Assembly: GCF_009695635.1 (NCBI RefSeq)
Contig: NZ_VUNN01000006.1
Location: forward strand, 32,924 to 96,923
Origin: Bullifex porci
GTDB taxonomy: Bacteria; Spirochaetota; Spirochaetia; Sphaerochaetales; Sphaerochaetaceae
Direction: 5' to 3'
DNA: 64,000 nt
Below, in pieces: positions 34,772 through 42,441 of this stretch (positions are counted from its first letter, which is position 1; every line of letters begins with the position of its first letter). The translations under genes were made by a program, and so were the position numbers. The notes beneath the pieces were generated by a model. That model worked only from the letters and a program-made list of their open reading frames with translations. It did not search any database and had not been told where the DNA came from.

Positions 34772-35593
34772 ATGGAAAATGAAATGGAAGTGCTCTATAC
34801 AGCAATTTCCTGGATGGAGAGGATTGGAATACAATTAATCTGTTCAATTGCTACTATAATAATAGCTAAGATTTTGCTTCGCGTAATTAAGAAGGTACTT
34901 ACAAAGGTAGAGCAGAAATATGAGAAATTTACTCCTCTCATGCTTGGCTTTCTCATTAAGCTTATACAGGTTCTAATATGGATCTTAGCTATTTTAGTTG
35001 TACTTGGATTCTGGGGAATTAACTTAACTCCTGTTATCGCTGGTCTTGGTGTTACTGGTGTAGTTTTAGGATTTGCACTTCAGGAATCAATTAGCTCAAT
35101 CTTTAGTGGAATGATGCTCGCTATTAACCAGCCATTCGGAATAGGTGATTACGTTGATATTGGTTCAACAAGTGGAACTGTTAAAGCAATGGATATTATG
35201 TCTGTTACTCTTCGTACTCCAGATAATAAAAAGATTACAATGAGTAATAAAATCGTATGGTCACAGGTTATAGTAAATTACTCAGATTTAGATAAACGAA
35301 GACTCGATATGACTGCAGGTGTTGCCTACGGTACAAATTTAGATAGCGCAAAGAGCGTTATTAAGAGTGTCCTTGATAGCTATCCTGAGGTACTTAAGGA
35401 TCCTGAGCCAGTAATTGAGGTTTCAAATCTTGCTGATTCTGAGGTTACATTTATTGTACGCCCTTGGGTTAAGCCAAGTGATTATTGGAATGTAAATTGG
35501 AGATTCCAAAAGGATATCTATAATGCCTTTGAAAAAGCTGGTATAGAAATTCCTTATAATAAGCTCGATGTTAATGTAACAACTCAAGCTTGA
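34772..35593 (+). CDS. Small-conductance mechanosensitive channel (MscS family)
   Basis: Inner-membrane channel that opens on membrane tension to release solutes. 273 residues: N-terminal helix, two further spans, and the pore-lining third helix region LTPVIAGLGVTGVVLGFALQ with conserved QESISSIFSGMM. The cytoplasmic beta domain has FGIGDYVDIGSTSGTVKAMDIMSVTLRTPD. Length matches E. coli MscS. It converges on rlmE with a ten-base overlap of coding ends. Confidence 0.94.
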   Translation: MENEMEVLYTAISWMERIGIQLICSIATIIIAKILLRVIKKVLTKVEQKYEKFTPLMLGFLIKLIQVLIWILAILVVLGFWGINLTPVIAGLGVTGVVLGFALQESISSIFSGMMLAINQPFGIGDYVDIGSTSGTVKAMDIMSVTLRTPDNKKITMSNKIVWSQVIVNYSDLDKRRLDMTAGVAYGTNLDSAKSVIKSVLDSYPEVLKDPEPVIEVSNLADSEVTFIVRPWVKPSDYWNVNWRFQKDIYNAFEKAGIEIPYNKLDVNVTTQA

Positions 35594-36192
35594 GCTTTTT
35601 TATCAAGTCCAATTAGATAGATTTCAAAGCTATCATCTCTGCAGGCCTTCGGTTTGAAGGCCTTTGCTTTTGTAAAGATAGTTCTCATCGTCTTTAATAC
35701 GCTTTCTTGGCCACCACCCTGGAAAATCTTGATAACAAGATTACCATGCTCCTTTAGCTGCTCGGTTGCAAGAAATACTACCTGCTCAGCAAGCCACTCG
35801 GAACGAGTAGTATCGACAGTTCTATTTCCAGTAGTCATTGGTGCTGCATCTGAGATTATGCAATCATATGGTCCATTTTCAACAAGCTTAGCTCTAATTT
35901 CCTTTGAAAATGCATCTCCAACAAATGCAGTAACAGTTGGAGGAACTGGGTCAAGGCGCAGTGGGTTAAGATCAACTGCGATGATTTTTCCTTTTCCCTT
36001 TATGAGCTCTCTATGTGTAAATAGAGTCCAAGAGCCAGGAGCGGCACCTACATCTAGGACACTATCACCTGGTTTAATTAAATGATGAGTTTGGTTAATC
36101 TCCTCAAGCTTATAAACGCTTCTTGCTGGATAACCCTCTCTATGTGCTCTTTGTGTATATGAATCAGCTTTATCTCTTCTGCTTGTTGCCAT
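35584..36192 (-). CDS. rlmE: 23S rRNA 2'-O-methyltransferase RlmE (RrmJ/FtsJ)
   Basis: Methylates the ribose of a uridine in the 23S rRNA A-loop on the large subunit. 202 residues; the K-D-K-E tetrad can be placed in RSVYKLEE, ISDAAPMTTG, LVIKIFQGG and SFEIYLIG, and the SAM loop is VLDVGAAPGSWT. Length is normal. Its start has no clear Shine-Dalgarno, and the two terminators of the candidate small RNAs lie just upstream, so its promoter must sit in the last 20 bases or it depends on read-through. Confidence 0.95.
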   Translation of the reverse strand: MATSRRDKADSYTQRAHREGYPARSVYKLEEINQTHHLIKPGDSVLDVGAAPGSWTLFTHRELIKGKGKIIAVDLNPLRLDPVPPTVTAFVGDAFSKEIRAKLVENGPYDCIISDAAPMTTGNRTVDTTRSEWLAEQVVFLATEQLKEHGNLVIKIFQGGGQESVLKTMRTIFTKAKAFKPKACRDDSFEIYLIGLDKKAQA

Positions 36193-36212
36193 ATTAAAAT
36201 GCTATATCAAAA

Positions 36213-36314
36213 CAAAAAAAAGTGCTAGACGGAATTGTGGGGGTGGGAGAGGACCGTCTAGCACTTGGTTTTCAAAACTACTACAAAGGAGGTCTGAAAA
36301 ACTGTTGCTCTATG
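36213..36314 (-). ncRNA. Candidate sigma-54-dependent small RNA 1
   Basis: Predicted start about 12 bases after the GC element, near 36314. The RNA of about 100 bases begins UUUACAUAGAGCAACAG, carries an exposed GACCUCCUUUG (complement of 36284-36294) and ends in a 13-pair terminator stem (36220-36232 with 36254-36266) followed by a run of U. CCUCCUU is complementary to Shine-Dalgarno sequences, the classic seed of translation-blocking RNAs. No annotated relative is known to me. Confidence 0.6.
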
Positions 36315-36347
36315 TAAATTATTATGCAGAAAGCATGCCAACTCAAA
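36285..36347 (-). repeat. Direct repeat unit A of the tandem RNA locus
   Basis: About 63 bases that recur, with roughly four in five positions identical, at 36413-36476. It spans the sigma-54-like promoter and the first half of the RNA, including the CCTCCTTT seed. Confidence 0.85.
36325..36340 (-). promoter_or_regulatory. Sigma-54-like promoter of small RNA 1
   Basis: Minus strand TGGCATGCTTTCTGCA: invariant GG and GC separated by exactly ten bases, as in the -24/-12 consensus TGGCACG-N4-TTGCA. Confidence 0.65.
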
Positions 36348-36364
36348 CAAAATACTTAAAACTA

Positions 36365-36442
36365 AATAAAAATAAGCGCCTAGAAGACCTGGACGCTTAT
36401 TAATCACACTAAAAAGGAGGTTTGAAAAAACTGTTTGCTCTG
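36365..36442 (-). ncRNA. Candidate sigma-54-dependent small RNA 2
   Basis: Sibling of the RNA at 36213-36314. Predicted start near 36442; about 78 bases. It contains CAAACCUCCUUUUUAG and ends in the stem AATAAGCG/CGCTTATT (36371-36378 with 36394-36401) followed by a U-rich tail in the leftward direction. The seed region is conserved with RNA 1, whereas the terminator stem is unrelated, so the selection appears to be on promoter and seed. Confidence 0.58.
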
Positions 36443-36476
36443 TAAATTAGTATGCAATAAGTGTGCCAACTCGAAA
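36413..36476 (-). repeat. Direct repeat unit B of the tandem RNA locus
   Basis: Second copy of the element at 36285-36347, with small insertions/deletions outside promoter and seed. Confidence 0.85.
36453..36468 (-). promoter_or_regulatory. Sigma-54-like promoter of small RNA 2
   Basis: Minus strand TGGCACACTTATTGCA; matches TGGCACG-N4-TTGCA at every defined position but one, with GG-N10-GC spacing. Confidence 0.7.
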
Positions 36477-36530
36477 AATGGGGTAAAATGCCTTGTTTTG
36501 TACCTTTTTTGCACACTTTTAACTGTTACT

Positions 36531-36551
36531 TTTTTTCACACTGTGAAAAAA
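36531..36551. promoter_or_regulatory. 21-bp palindrome, possible enhancer-binding site
   Basis: TTTTTTCACA, a central C, then TGTGAAAAAA: perfect ten-base arms. A half-site relative TTTTTTGCACAC lies at 36505-36516. It is about 65-100 bases upstream of the RNA 2 promoter, the distance at which sigma-54 activators bind, but it is also upstream of the rhomboid gene on the other strand. Confidence 0.45.
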
Positions 36552-36595
36552 TATCTGATTGACGATGTGTAATATTTACATAATCCTTAATTGAT

Positions 36596-37219
36596 ATGAG
36601 AAATAGTATAATAAACAGAAAATTTAGTTATTCAGATTCAAATGCTACAACGATTCTTGTAGTAATTAATTTTATCATCTTTGCACTTACTTACTTTTTA
36701 TTTCCACGCTTAAAGCTATATTTGGGAATGGTTCCATCTCTTGTCTATTATAAGCACTATTATTGGCAATTCTTTACCTACATGTTTACTCATGCAAATA
36801 TTACTCATCTCATATTTAATATGCTCTCACTATATATATTTGGGCGTGCAGTTGAGCATAGAGTAGGGACTAAGGAATTCTTGCTGTATTATCTTTTAGT
36901 AGGGACCCTATCTGGTATAGCAAGCTATTTTATTTATTATCTTACAGGTACTAACGTAGTCTTAGTAGGGGCCTCAGGTGCAATATATGGGTTACTAATA
37001 CTTTTTGCAGCTCTATACCCATATGCAACAATTTATATTTTCGGACTCATTCCTGTAAGAGCACCGCTTTTAATAGTAATTTATTTCTTTATTTCTCTAT
37101 TTGGTGGTTTCACACTAAGTAGTACTGCACACTTTACACATTTATTTGGATTAATCTTTGGATTTTTATATATGCTAATTAGACTTAAGATGAATCCATT
37201 AAAAATATGGAGTAGATAA
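36596..37219 (+). CDS. Rhomboid-family intramembrane serine protease
   Basis: Cleaves membrane proteins within the bilayer. 207 residues with about six spans. Catalytic Ser127 lies in GASGAIYG and His182 in HLFGLIFG; the N-terminal loop has QFFTYMFTHANITHLIFNML, the conserved rhomboid segment with HxxxN. Length is the compact six-span form. A -10-like CATAAT lies 11 bases before the ATG and there is no Shine-Dalgarno. Substrates unknown. Confidence 0.92.
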   Translation: MRNSIINRKFSYSDSNATTILVVINFIIFALTYFLFPRLKLYLGMVPSLVYYKHYYWQFFTYMFTHANITHLIFNMLSLYIFGRAVEHRVGTKEFLLYYLLVGTLSGIASYFIYYLTGTNVVLVGASGAIYGLLILFAALYPYATIYIFGLIPVRAPLLIVIYFFISLFGGFTLSSTAHFTHLFGLIFGFLYMLIRLKMNPLKIWSR

Positions 37220-37290
37220 TAATTATCTCTATCTTTTTTTTAAACTTTGAGAGTTAAATTCTTTAGCTGGTAGCTTTATCTGCAATCTAT

Positions 37291-37332
37291 AAAACCCCTC
37301 CTGTTAGATTATTATCCAACATTTGGGGTTTT
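37291..37332 (+). terminator. Hairpin after the rhomboid gene
   Basis: AAAACCCC pairs with GGGGTTTT around a 26-base loop. Palindromic ends make it potentially active in both directions; the long loop makes it a moderate terminator. Confidence 0.45.
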
Positions 37333-37414
37333 GCTTATTCTTTAGAGTGGTTTTTTATTGTTTTTTAGTATAGAACAAAAGTAAGTAAACCATTATAGTT
37401 TGGTGGGTTTTAAT

Positions 37415-38983
37415 ATGCAGATCAATAATTACTTTACAATCCTTAAGAAAGAGTTTTCAGGTTATAATGCTTCTGCTTTCATGAAGGATGCTTTAGCTGG
37501 TATCACATGTACTGCTGTTGCACTTCCTTTAGCTTTAGCATTTGGTGTTTCATCTGGAGCTGATGCAGCCTCCGGACTTATTTGTGCAATCATAGCAGGT
37601 CTTGTTATTGGTGGGCTTTCTGGTGCTTCCTACCAGATCTCAGGTCCTACAGGTGCTATGGCTGCAATTTTACTATCCTTAAGTGCGACCTATGGCTTAC
37701 AGGGCGTATTTGCTGCGGGCTTTCTATCTGGCCTACTTCTTTTATTATTTGCGTTATTTAAGGTGGGTAAGCTTGTTAGCTTTATCCCAAAACCAGTTAT
37801 AACAGGCTTTACATCTGGTATTGCAATTATCATTGCTCTTGGACAGGTTGATAATGCTTTTGGTACAGTTTCACAGGGAAGTAGTGCAATTATTAAGCTT
37901 GGAAGCTACTTTACACTTGGATTTCATCCTGTATTAAGTGCAGTATTTTATACAGTACTTTGTGCACTTATCATGATTCTTTGGCCAAAGAAGTTTAATA
38001 AGGTTTTCCCATCATCACTTCTTGCAATTATTGTTGCATTAATTGTTCAGTTAATTTTTAATCTTGATGTTGCAACTGTTGGTGCTATCCCAAGAACATT
38101 ACTTCCTGAAGAAAGATTGATGTTCTCATCATTAAATCCAGGATATTTAGTTCAGTTTATTTCACCAGCTTTATCAATTGCTCTCTTAGGTATGATCGAA
38201 TCTCTCCTTTGTGGTGCTTCAGGTGGAAAGATGAAGGGTGAGAAGATCGATGCAACTCAAGAGCTATATGCTCAAGGTATTGGTAATGCTTTAATTCCAT
38301 TCTTCGGTGGTATTCCAGCTACTGCAGCTATTGCAAGAACAAGTGTTGCTATTAAGAGTGGTGGTGTGACAAGAATGGTTTCAATTGTTCACTCAATTGG
38401 ACTTTTATTATCAATGTTCTTACTCTCTCCATTCATGGCTAAGATTCCTCTTGCTGCACTATCAGGAGTATTGATGGTTACAGCTTGGAGAATGAATGAG
38501 TGGGAAACTATTCATGTAATTTTTTCTAAAAAGCTAAAGACAAGTATAGCTCAGTTCTTAGTAACTATGATCGCAACTGTTGTATTTGACCTGACAACTG
38601 CAATTTTAATTGGTGTTGGACTTTCAATGCTATTATTTGTTCTTAGAGCTAGCTCAGATTTAACAATTGAGGTTGAAAAGGCAACAAATGATACCTGTGC
38701 ATTATTTATCAATGGAATGCTCTTCTTCGGTAACCAGGATAAGATTACAAATGTTGTAAATAAGCTAACCTCAGAGGGGTATAGAAAGTTTGTCTTCTCC
38801 TTACGAGGAGTATCACAAATAGATCATAGTGGAGCTGAGGAGCTTGGAAGTATTCTGGAGGAGTTTAAGTCTCGTGGTATGAGAGTTGCTCTTTGTGGCT
38901 TACAACCAGAGGTTGAAAAAATGCTAGAGAGAGTTGGTGTTGAATATAAGGAATATAAATCACCAAATCATAAAGAGTTTTAG
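37415..38983 (+). CDS. SulP/SLC26-family anion transporter with STAS domain
   Basis: Membrane transporter for inorganic anions (sulfate, bicarbonate or dicarboxylates in the family). 522 residues from ATG 37415, chosen for the GGTGGG just upstream; a TTG at 37400 is also open. Conserved segments: DALAGITCTAVALPLALAFG, GLSGASYQISGPTGAMAAIL, and GGIPATAAIARTSVAIKSGG. The C-terminal STAS domain (about 420-515) contains VFSLRGVSQIDHSGAEELGS. Substrate cannot be inferred from sequence alone. Confidence 0.93.
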   Translation: MQINNYFTILKKEFSGYNASAFMKDALAGITCTAVALPLALAFGVSSGADAASGLICAIIAGLVIGGLSGASYQISGPTGAMAAILLSLSATYGLQGVFAAGFLSGLLLLLFALFKVGKLVSFIPKPVITGFTSGIAIIIALGQVDNAFGTVSQGSSAIIKLGSYFTLGFHPVLSAVFYTVLCALIMILWPKKFNKVFPSSLLAIIVALIVQLIFNLDVATVGAIPRTLLPEERLMFSSLNPGYLVQFISPALSIALLGMIESLLCGASGGKMKGEKIDATQELYAQGIGNALIPFFGGIPATAAIARTSVAIKSGGVTRMVSIVHSIGLLLSMFLLSPFMAKIPLAALSGVLMVTAWRMNEWETIHVIFSKKLKTSIAQFLVTMIATVVFDLTTAILIGVGLSMLLFVLRASSDLTIEVEKATNDTCALFINGMLFFGNQDKITNVVNKLTSEGYRKFVFSLRGVSQIDHSGAEELGSILEEFKSRGMRVALCGLQPEVEKMLERVGVEYKEYKSPNHKEF

Positions 38984-38990
38984 TAATAAG

Positions 38991-39014
38991 TAAGAGGGCA
39001 GTGATGCCCTCTTA
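38991..39014. terminator. Bidirectional terminator between SulP and adenosine deaminase genes
   Basis: Ten-pair stem TAAGAGGGCA/TGCCCTCTTA with GTGA loop between convergent genes. Confidence 0.8.
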
Positions 39015-40097
39015 TTAATCTATCGAATATTCCTTTCTTAGCTCTGCATATTGCTTTTTAATTACATCATATATTATTGCTATCTTCGCATTGTGATGTA
39101 TGAATGCTGATTTCATAGCATTAATTGTAATTTTTTCTATATCACGTAGAGTTAAGTTATATTTCTCTGCTGCAATAGTAAATTCCTTAGTTAAATTAGT
39201 ATCACTCATAAGTCTATTATCGGAGCAAAGAAATACTCTAAAATTATTCTTATAGAATATTGCAAATGGATGCTTTTCATAGCTTTCTACAGCACCTGTT
39301 CCAACATTACTTGTTAAGCACATTTCCATTGGCATTCTTCTATCAAGAATAAATTGTGATAGTGAGCCAAGCTTGAGTATGCTACTGCCTTCAATGTGCA
39401 TATCCTCTACAAGTCTCACCCCATGACCAATTCTATGGGCACCACAGATTTGGATAGCTTGCCAAATTGATTCAACTCCAAAGGCTTCACCAGCATGAAT
39501 TGTAATATTGAAGTTTTTATTTCTAATATATTGGAAGGCTTCTAAATGCTTCTTTGGTGGATGACCATATTCATCACCTGCAATATCAAAGGCAACGACT
39601 CCTCTATCTGAAAAGGCCACTGCTAGCTCTGCTATTTCTAAGGTTCTTGCAGGAGACTCATTTCGCATTGCACAAAGAATAAGTCCATACTGTAATCCTG
39701 TAGCAGCTTTACCTCTATCAAGACCTGCTAATACTGCATTTACTACCTCTTCAAGATTTAAGCCCCTTTGGGTATGTAAATCAGGTGCAAATCTTAGCTC
39801 TGCATATACTACATTTTCCTTTGCTAAGTCCTCTATTGCTTCAAAAGCTACTCTTTCAAGATTTTCTTTAGTTTGCATTACTTGAATTGTGTATTGGAAG
39901 GTCTCAAGGTATAGAGCTAAGGATTTTTGCATACACCCTCTAATGAACCAGTTTTTTAATTCAACTGGGTCATGAGAAGGGAGAGGAAGATTATCCTTCT
40001 CTGAGAGCTCAATGATAGTTTCTATTCTTAGTCCACCATCAAGGTGGTCGTGGAGTTCTACTTTAGGAACTCTTTTAATCATGTCCTTTGTTATCAT
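39015..40097 (-). CDS. add: Adenosine deaminase
   Basis: Deaminates adenosine to inosine in the cytoplasm. 360 residues; zinc ligands VELHDHLDGG (His17 and His19 region), ITIHAGEAFG, the HRIGHGVRLV motif, and the late Asp in LCSDNRLMSDTNLTKE. All catalytic residues are present. The N-terminal HDHLDGG replaces the usual HxHLDG without loss of ligands. It supplies inosine for the purine nucleoside phosphorylase at 21848. Single-gene unit. Confidence 0.94.
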   Translation of the reverse strand: MITKDMIKRVPKVELHDHLDGGLRIETIIELSEKDNLPLPSHDPVELKNWFIRGCMQKSLALYLETFQYTIQVMQTKENLERVAFEAIEDLAKENVVYAELRFAPDLHTQRGLNLEEVVNAVLAGLDRGKAATGLQYGLILCAMRNESPARTLEIAELAVAFSDRGVVAFDIAGDEYGHPPKKHLEAFQYIRNKNFNITIHAGEAFGVESIWQAIQICGAHRIGHGVRLVEDMHIEGSSILKLGSLSQFILDRRMPMEMCLTSNVGTGAVESYEKHPFAIFYKNNFRVFLCSDNRLMSDTNLTKEFTIAAEKYNLTLRDIEKITINAMKSAFIHHNAKIAIIYDVIKKQYAELRKEYSID

Positions 40098-40289
40098 GAG
40101 ATAAGTATAGTTGATGGATAAGAAATTGACAAATCAAATAAAGGGGGTTAGTTTTTTTTATAATATCTGTTTTGTAATTATCAGTAATATCAAGGATTAA
40201 TAACATTAAAATTCGTTATTTTCATATAAAATAGTATTTACCTTTTCTTTTATAAATACTAGTTTATTGGTAAGGAGAAAAAATTACAA

Positions 40290-40802
40290 ATGGCAAAATC
40301 AACTGATTCATTAAACAAGAAGCTTCTTCAGGCTGCAATCACAGCTACAAAGGCTAGCGATGTAAAGAAACTTGTTGAAGCAGGTGCTGATATCAATGTC
40401 CACAATGAATGGGGTCTCACACCAGTAATGCTTGCAGCTCAGTACAACCACTGTGTAGCAGTTCTTAAGGCACTTGTAGAGCTTGGTGGTGATATCCACG
40501 AGGCAGAACCAAAGTATCGCTCAAATGCACTTCATCTTGCAGCTAATAATTCTGATAACCCAAAGGTAATCGAAGCTCTTCTCGCTGCTGGTGCTAACAT
40601 CGATGCAAGAAACTATCTTGGTGAAACAGCTTTAATCATGGCTGTTAACAACAACAGTGAAACAAAGATTGCAACTCAGCTCATTAAGAGTGGCGCAGAT
40701 ATCAATGTTTGCGACTACCAGGGTCACTCAGTTCTTGATTATGCTAAGGCTGTTAAGAAGACCTATTTAATCAACCTTTTAAAGAGCAATGGTGCAAAGT
40801 AA
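40290..40802 (+). CDS. Ankyrin-repeat protein
   Basis: 170 residues made almost wholly of ankyrin repeats: about four or five units beginning near residue 10 (AAITATKASDVKKLVEAGAD, GLTPVMLAAQYNHCVAVLKALVELGGD, NALHLAANNSDNPKVIEALLAAGAN, GETALIMAVNNNSETKIATQLIKSGAD). No signal peptide or membrane segment, so a cytoplasmic protein-binding scaffold. Ribosome site AAGGAG. Its codon usage is that of a well-expressed gene. Partner unknown. Confidence 0.9.
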   Translation: MAKSTDSLNKKLLQAAITATKASDVKKLVEAGADINVHNEWGLTPVMLAAQYNHCVAVLKALVELGGDIHEAEPKYRSNALHLAANNSDNPKVIEALLAAGANIDARNYLGETALIMAVNNNSETKIATQLIKSGADINVCDYQGHSVLDYAKAVKKTYLINLLKSNGAK

Positions 40803-40827
40803 GCTTTAAATCTCTTTAAATTTGAGG

Positions 40828-40850
40828 GGCATGGATATTCCATGCCTTTT
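40828..40850 (+). terminator. Terminator of the ankyrin gene
   Basis: GGCATGG/CCATGCC with five-base loop and TTTT. The -10-like box of the next gene follows at once (40855-40860). Confidence 0.85.
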
Positions 40851-40867
40851 GTTTTATATTCACATCT

Positions 40868-41665
40868 ATGAAGAGTGCAGTAATTACTGGAGCATTAAGT
40901 GGCCTTGCACAGGCTGTTATCAAGAATCTATTAGAGGATGGATACACAGTCTTTGAAGGCGATATAGCAATAAAAGAGGAAGAAATAAGGGAAAATGAAT
41001 ATTTATTCCCTCTCGATTTAACTAATGATGATAGTATCCTGAAATTCTATAAAAGGGTAACCTCTTATATCGATAAGGTTGATGTAATTACTAACTTTGC
41101 TGGTATTGTAATACTTGGGTCTTTTGTAGAGCTACCTTTTACAACAATTGATAAAATAATGAGTATTAACTTTACTTCAACCTTTAAGCTTAATAATTTA
41201 TTCTTTGAAAATATTAAAGCAGCAAAGGGTAGAATTATTAATATCTCTAGTGAGTATGCTCGTATTACTGCAATACCTATCCACGGCTATTATCCACTTT
41301 CAAAGCATGCAGTTGATAACTATAACGACTCATTAAGACGTGAAATGCAGCTTCATGGTATCAAGGTAATTGGAATAAGACCAGGTGCATTTAAAACTAA
41401 TATGCAGGGCGGAATTAACTCTGCCTTTGATACTCTCTTAGCAAGTACGAAGTACTATAAGAGGTTCTTAACTAGAATCAAGTTTTTAATGACTGGAGAG
41501 CTTAAGAATGCTAAGGATCCTGATATATTAGCAAGAGTATATATGAAAGCCTTACATAGTAAGCATCCAAAGTATTATTATAATGTAAAAAACAGCTTAA
41601 AGATGAAGCTATTAACAATACTGCCAGCCCACCTTCAGGATTTTATTTTTAAACTTTTCTTTTAA
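40868..41665 (+). CDS. Short-chain dehydrogenase/reductase
   Basis: 265-residue SDR oxidoreductase. Cofactor loop TGALSGLAQAVIKNL (Ala/Leu/Gln in place of some usual glycines), DLTNDDS, NFAG, catalytic VINISSEYA-like INISSEYARI, and GYYPLSKHAVDNY with Tyr and Lys. Following IGIRPGAFKTNM is classical. A C-terminal extension of about 60 residues, rich in basic and aromatic residues, may bind membrane. Probably leaderless: TATATT ends seven bases before the ATG, no Shine-Dalgarno. Confidence 0.87.
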   Translation: MKSAVITGALSGLAQAVIKNLLEDGYTVFEGDIAIKEEEIRENEYLFPLDLTNDDSILKFYKRVTSYIDKVDVITNFAGIVILGSFVELPFTTIDKIMSINFTSTFKLNNLFFENIKAAKGRIINISSEYARITAIPIHGYYPLSKHAVDNYNDSLRREMQLHGIKVIGIRPGAFKTNMQGGINSAFDTLLASTKYYKRFLTRIKFLMTGELKNAKDPDILARVYMKALHSKHPKYYYNVKNSLKMKLLTILPAHLQDFIFKLFF

Positions 41666-41721
41666 TTCCTTTTGTTTTTCCTTCCTATTTCCTTTATTAT
41701 CAAAGAAGTAATGGAAGTGAA

Positions 41722-42441
41722 ATGATGAAGAAATTATCATTATTAATTATTTTAATTGGTATTTTAATTTTGGGAGTCTCTGCTAGAGATGCAAATAAGT
41801 TTTATGTGGGCCTTACTGGAGGTTATACCTATGATGTTATTAGAACCGATACTGGATATAGAACAGATATTTCATATAAAGGTTCTCATGGCTTTGATGT
41901 AGGAATCCCTTTTGGTTATCAAATAACCGATTATTTTGGCCTATCAAGTGGAATAACCTATATTCAAAAGAATTATAGAATTGAGCACTATTACCCAAGT
42001 TATACAATAGCTACTCCTTTTGAGTTTCAAAATTTAACTAACCATTATATAGAGCTTCCTTTAACACTAGATTTTACTTTATCAAATGATATTTACTCAT
42101 TTACTGCTTCAGCTGGTGGTTATATCGGTTACTGGGTTGCATCACAAAAAAGTGGTGCTTCATATGGATCCTCTAGTAACTGGGCTGGAACTGAAGGCTT
42201 AATTAACTACTACTCTGGAACATATAAATTTACTCAAGCTGATAATCGATTTGAAGCAGGTTTACTATTTAGATTAGGCTTTGAGGTAGAACTTAATCCA
42301 GTAATTCTATTCTTGCGTGGTACATACTCTTTAGGCTTAACAGATATGAGAAGAAAGCAAGCTATAAATTATTCTCCTTTAATTAATGATACTATTGCTG
42401 CAGAAGTTGGTATGCTTTGGGGATTTGGAGAAGAAAAATGA
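41722..42441 (+). CDS. Outer-membrane beta-barrel protein
   Basis: 239 residues with a signal peptide (MMKKLSLLIILIGILILGVSA then RDANKFYVGLTGGYTYD) and alternating amphipathic strands ending in an aromatic, characteristic of small porin-like barrels (FYVGLTGGYTYDVIR, GFDVGIPFGYQITDYFGLSSGI, FEAGLLFRLGFEVEL, IAAEVGMLWGFG). It overlaps the lipoprotein gene after it by four bases. Role not known; membership in the outer membrane supports a diderm organism such as a spirochaete. Confidence 0.82.
   Translation: MMKKLSLLIILIGILILGVSARDANKFYVGLTGGYTYDVIRTDTGYRTDISYKGSHGFDVGIPFGYQITDYFGLSSGITYIQKNYRIEHYYPSYTIATPFEFQNLTNHYIELPLTLDFTLSNDIYSFTASAGGYIGYWVASQKSGASYGSSSNWAGTEGLINYYSGTYKFTQADNRFEAGLLFRLGFEVELNPVILFLRGTYSLGLTDMRRKQAINYSPLINDTIAAEVGMLWGFGEEK

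Larger units (their letters stand above)
36193..36595. other. 403-base gene-free region with two tandem RNA units
   Basis: It carries two direct repeats on the minus strand, each with a sigma-54-like promoter, a short transcribed part and an intrinsic terminator, plus an upstream palindrome. On the plus strand it ends with the promoter region of the rhomboid gene. No protein frame is supported: the ATG inside the first repeat is followed directly by TAA. Confidence 0.75.

Noticed and set aside
36285..36347. Plus-strand AAAGGAGG as a ribosome site for a short peptide
   Set aside because: The ATG that follows is directly succeeded by TAA, and the terminators in the region have T-tracts only in the leftward direction.
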